Assembly (NCBI RefSeq): GCF_965198245.1
Contig: NZ_OZ240249.1
Coordinates: 2,480,001 to 2,544,000, forward strand
Source: Poriferisodalis sp965198245
GTDB taxonomy: Bacteria > Actinomycetota > Acidimicrobiia > Acidimicrobiales > Poriferisodalaceae
DNA length: 64,000 nucleotides
Direction: 5' to 3'
The translations under genes were made by a program, and so were the position numbers. Of the stretch, positions 62,371 through 64,000 are shown one piece after another (position 1 is the stretch's first letter; each line of letters opens with the position of its first letter). The notes beneath the pieces were generated by a model. The model did not search any database, was not told the origin of the DNA, and worked only from the letters and a program-made list of their open reading frames with translations.

Positions 62371-64000
62371 TCACAGAGTTCCCCAATCATAGGACGAATA
62401 GCTGACCGGCACGAGGTCCAATGCGGACCTGATGAAATAGGCAGTTCGTTCGCAGTCAACGAGGCTCTCGCGACTCATAATTCGCCAATCGAATCTGTCG
62501 GAGGTCTCGATAGCAGATTCTCGATTTGCATTACATAGGATCTCGAGATCGGCGAGCATTCGGAGGTTGGATTCCGTGGATGATGCCTCCGTCCAAATCG
62601 CTGGCTCGGTGGTGTGCTTGTTGAGCCATGACATGCGGTGCAGGTTCTTCCAATTGAAGTCATGACGCATGCACGCATACACGAACGCCACCTCGGCGCT
62701 GCCGAAATGCGGATAGTCCCGGAACCACTCAGCCCGAATCAGATCCTCCAACTCCGTCCCGTCGATCTCACCGGTAAATATGCCGCTCCAGTCCCCCCAC
62801 AGCGCAGCGAACAGCCTGTCGAGCACCGCGTCCCCCGCAGCGACGACGCCTTCGGGGATGCTGCACTTGTCGACGCTGAACGACAGCCACGGATAGTGCG
62901 GGCTGTCGGGGTCGAACAGGTCGTCGTTGTTCGTCGGGTTTTCCGAAGACTCGCCGTAGTTCGTCGTCCCGCGGGCATCAAGGAACTCATCGAGCGTCGC
63001 ACCGGCGCCGTCGAGCCAGATGTTCCCGAGCTGTTGGACGTCTTCGTAGGCCTCACCCACCGAAGGCGTCGTGACGGCAACGACGAATCTGTTCGTCGTG
63101 AGCGGCGAAGGCGGACTGCCCGTCGATGTGGCAGGCGGCACCGCTGTTTCGACGACATAGCTGCCCGGCCCGATACCGGCAGCGGACAAGCGCAGCGCGC
63201 TGCCGTCTCCGGCGACAGCTGACGATCTTGAGAGGGCCAGCGGAGGCGTCTGCGCGGTCACGCCGTCCGTGCCCAAGGGCCACACGATCACAGAGAGCTC
63301 CGGCAGGACAGCACGGGGTCCAGGTCGAAGAGCGATGCCGATCGGATGGGCGTTGGCAGGCAGCATGAAGTCGATCTGCAATCCATAGCTTGATCGAGAC
63401 GTCTCATCCGCCGGGATGTCGAATCGGAAATAGCCCGCCGTCTTGCCCGTCACCGACACCGAATCGCAGTCCTGCGCATACAGGTCCCGAGTCACGACGT
63501 TCCGCCACTGACGGCCGAACGTATCGGTACGCCCCTCAGGCAGTGTCTGGAAGCATGATTCGTCGAGTTCGGGTGTGAGGGGTTGGCAGGTGCCGTCGGG
63601 GCTGGCTCGGTAGCCGGTCTGGCAGTAGCTGGTGACGGTGATGGTCTCGGTGCCGGTGTGTCCTGATGCGGTGAACGCCAAGGTGACGGTGGTGGTGAGG
63701 GCTTTGTCGGGGGTGAGATCGACCACAGCGGAGCCGTGCAGGGCGGTGACGGCGGCGGTGAGCCCTTGGGGGGACACCGACTGCACAGTGACGGTGGCGT
63801 CGTGGGGCCGGTAGTCGAAGCGGTGCTTGGCGGTCAGCCCGACCGTCGCGGTCACAGTGGCGGGCAGGTCGTCTGACTGAGGCGCGAAGTCGGCGGCCAC
63901 CATCAGTCGGTAGCCGCCGGTGGCTTCGGCTGTGGCGGTGGTGGCCTCGATCGTGTATCGGCCCGACGCGAGGAACACTTCCGACAGGCGGGCGTTGTCG
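62371..64000 (-). CDS. PPC-module protein with prokaryotic phospholipase A2-type C-terminal domain (5' end outside window)
   Basis: At least 543 residues; the frame is open at the right edge, where a PPC-like module is cut (ARLSEVFLASGRYTIEATTA). Beta domains follow, including a stretch with QTGYRASPDGTCQPL and a second sandwich region. The C-terminal ~170 residues contain FVYACMRHDFNWKNLHRMSW, a good match to the C-x-R-H-D-F-x-Y/W-x-N active site of bacterial phospholipase A2 (His-Asp dyad and Cys for a disulfide), with a second Cys in ADLEILC about 35 residues on, as expected. It would hydrolyse phospholipids outside the cell. The signal peptide is not in the window. Confidence 0.75.
   Translation of the reverse strand, partial: DNARLSEVFLASGRYTIEATTATAEATGGYRLMVAADFAPQSDDLPATVTATVGLTAKHRFDYRPHDATVTVQSVSPQGLTAAVTALHGSAVVDLTPDKALTTTVTLAFTASGHTGTETITVTSYCQTGYRASPDGTCQPLTPELDESCFQTLPEGRTDTFGRQWRNVVTRDLYAQDCDSVSVTGKTAGYFRFDIPADETSRSSYGLQIDFMLPANAHPIGIALRPGPRAVLPELSVIVWPLGTDGVTAQTPPLALSRSSAVAGDGSALRLSAAGIGPGSYVVETAVPPATSTGSPPSPLTTNRFVVAVTTPSVGEAYEDVQQLGNIWLDGAGATLDEFLDARGTTNYGESSENPTNNDDLFDPDSPHYPWLSFSVDKCSIPEGVVAAGDAVLDRLFAALWGDWSGIFTGEIDGTELEDLIRAEWFRDYPHFGSAEVAFVYACMRHDFNWKNLHRMSWLNKHTTEPAIWTEASSTESNLRMLADLEILCNANRESAIETSDRFDWRIMSRESLVDCERTAYFIRSALDLVPVSYSSYDWGTL

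Overview
The window is dense, high-G+C bacterial DNA with frequent GTG starts and ATGA/GTGA gene overlaps. It carries a complete Pup-proteasome locus (mpa, dop, pup, prcB, prcA, pafA) with Tat, HelY and TrmI genes around it, in an order close to the mycobacterial one. A CPWA thioredoxin-fold protein of the mycothiol-linked type is also present. This points to an actinobacterium. The absence of pafBC and the kind of accessory genes suggest a non-mycobacterial lineage such as Acidimicrobiia, but that placement is inference. I saw no rRNA, tRNA, CRISPR array or intact insertion sequence.

Layout. 1-1.7 kb: the end of an MFS transporter and an EamA transporter. 1.8-9.0 kb (minus): a zeta-toxin-like kinase with a small overlapping partner, then a corrinoid methyl-transfer operon (corrinoid protein, DUF1638, methyl-THF methyltransferase, ASKHA/2Fe-2S activator, MttB-like methyltransferase without pyrrolysine) with a candidate palindromic operator upstream. 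9.2-18.8 kb: proS, a SNF2 helicase with a small overlapping gene, a D-aminoacylase-type amidohydrolase with a DsbA-like protein, and a secreted lysozyme-like protein. 18.8-21.3 kb: a sparse, decayed stretch with an MbcA/MbcT-type toxin-antitoxin pair and remnants of a P-loop ATPase. 21.3-25.9 kb: a topoisomerase IV-type pair. 26.3-31.3 kb: an Arg-rich protein, NUDIX, GNAT, a long ThyX-like protein carrying an in-frame 30-bp repeat, and a lone YegS-type C-terminal lobe. 31.3-47.6 kb: helY-tatC-tatA, a GDPD, lepB, DUF3866, the Pup-proteasome operon, a ferredoxin, a protease lipoprotein, trmI and small membrane proteins. 47.7-54.2 kb: a LON-domain protein, a PBP4-type DD-peptidase, a ROK kinase, a peroxiredoxin, a ThrH-like phosphatase, a VOC protein and an acyl-CoA dehydrogenase.

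54.2-64.0 kb (all minus) is the most unusual part. It holds large secreted proteins built from repeated beta-sandwich modules of the pre-peptidase C-terminal (PPC) type joined to different C-terminal domains. One ends in a prokaryotic phospholipase A2-type HD motif. Two share a region that looks lysozyme-like. Membrane-anchored or lipoprotein genes follow them, and the block contains truncated paralogues, a 589-bp gapless direct repeat, a G5 frameshift and an orphan 3' fragment of the phospholipase gene. The architecture resembles polymorphic effector/immunity loci, but this is a hypothesis from layout and motifs only.
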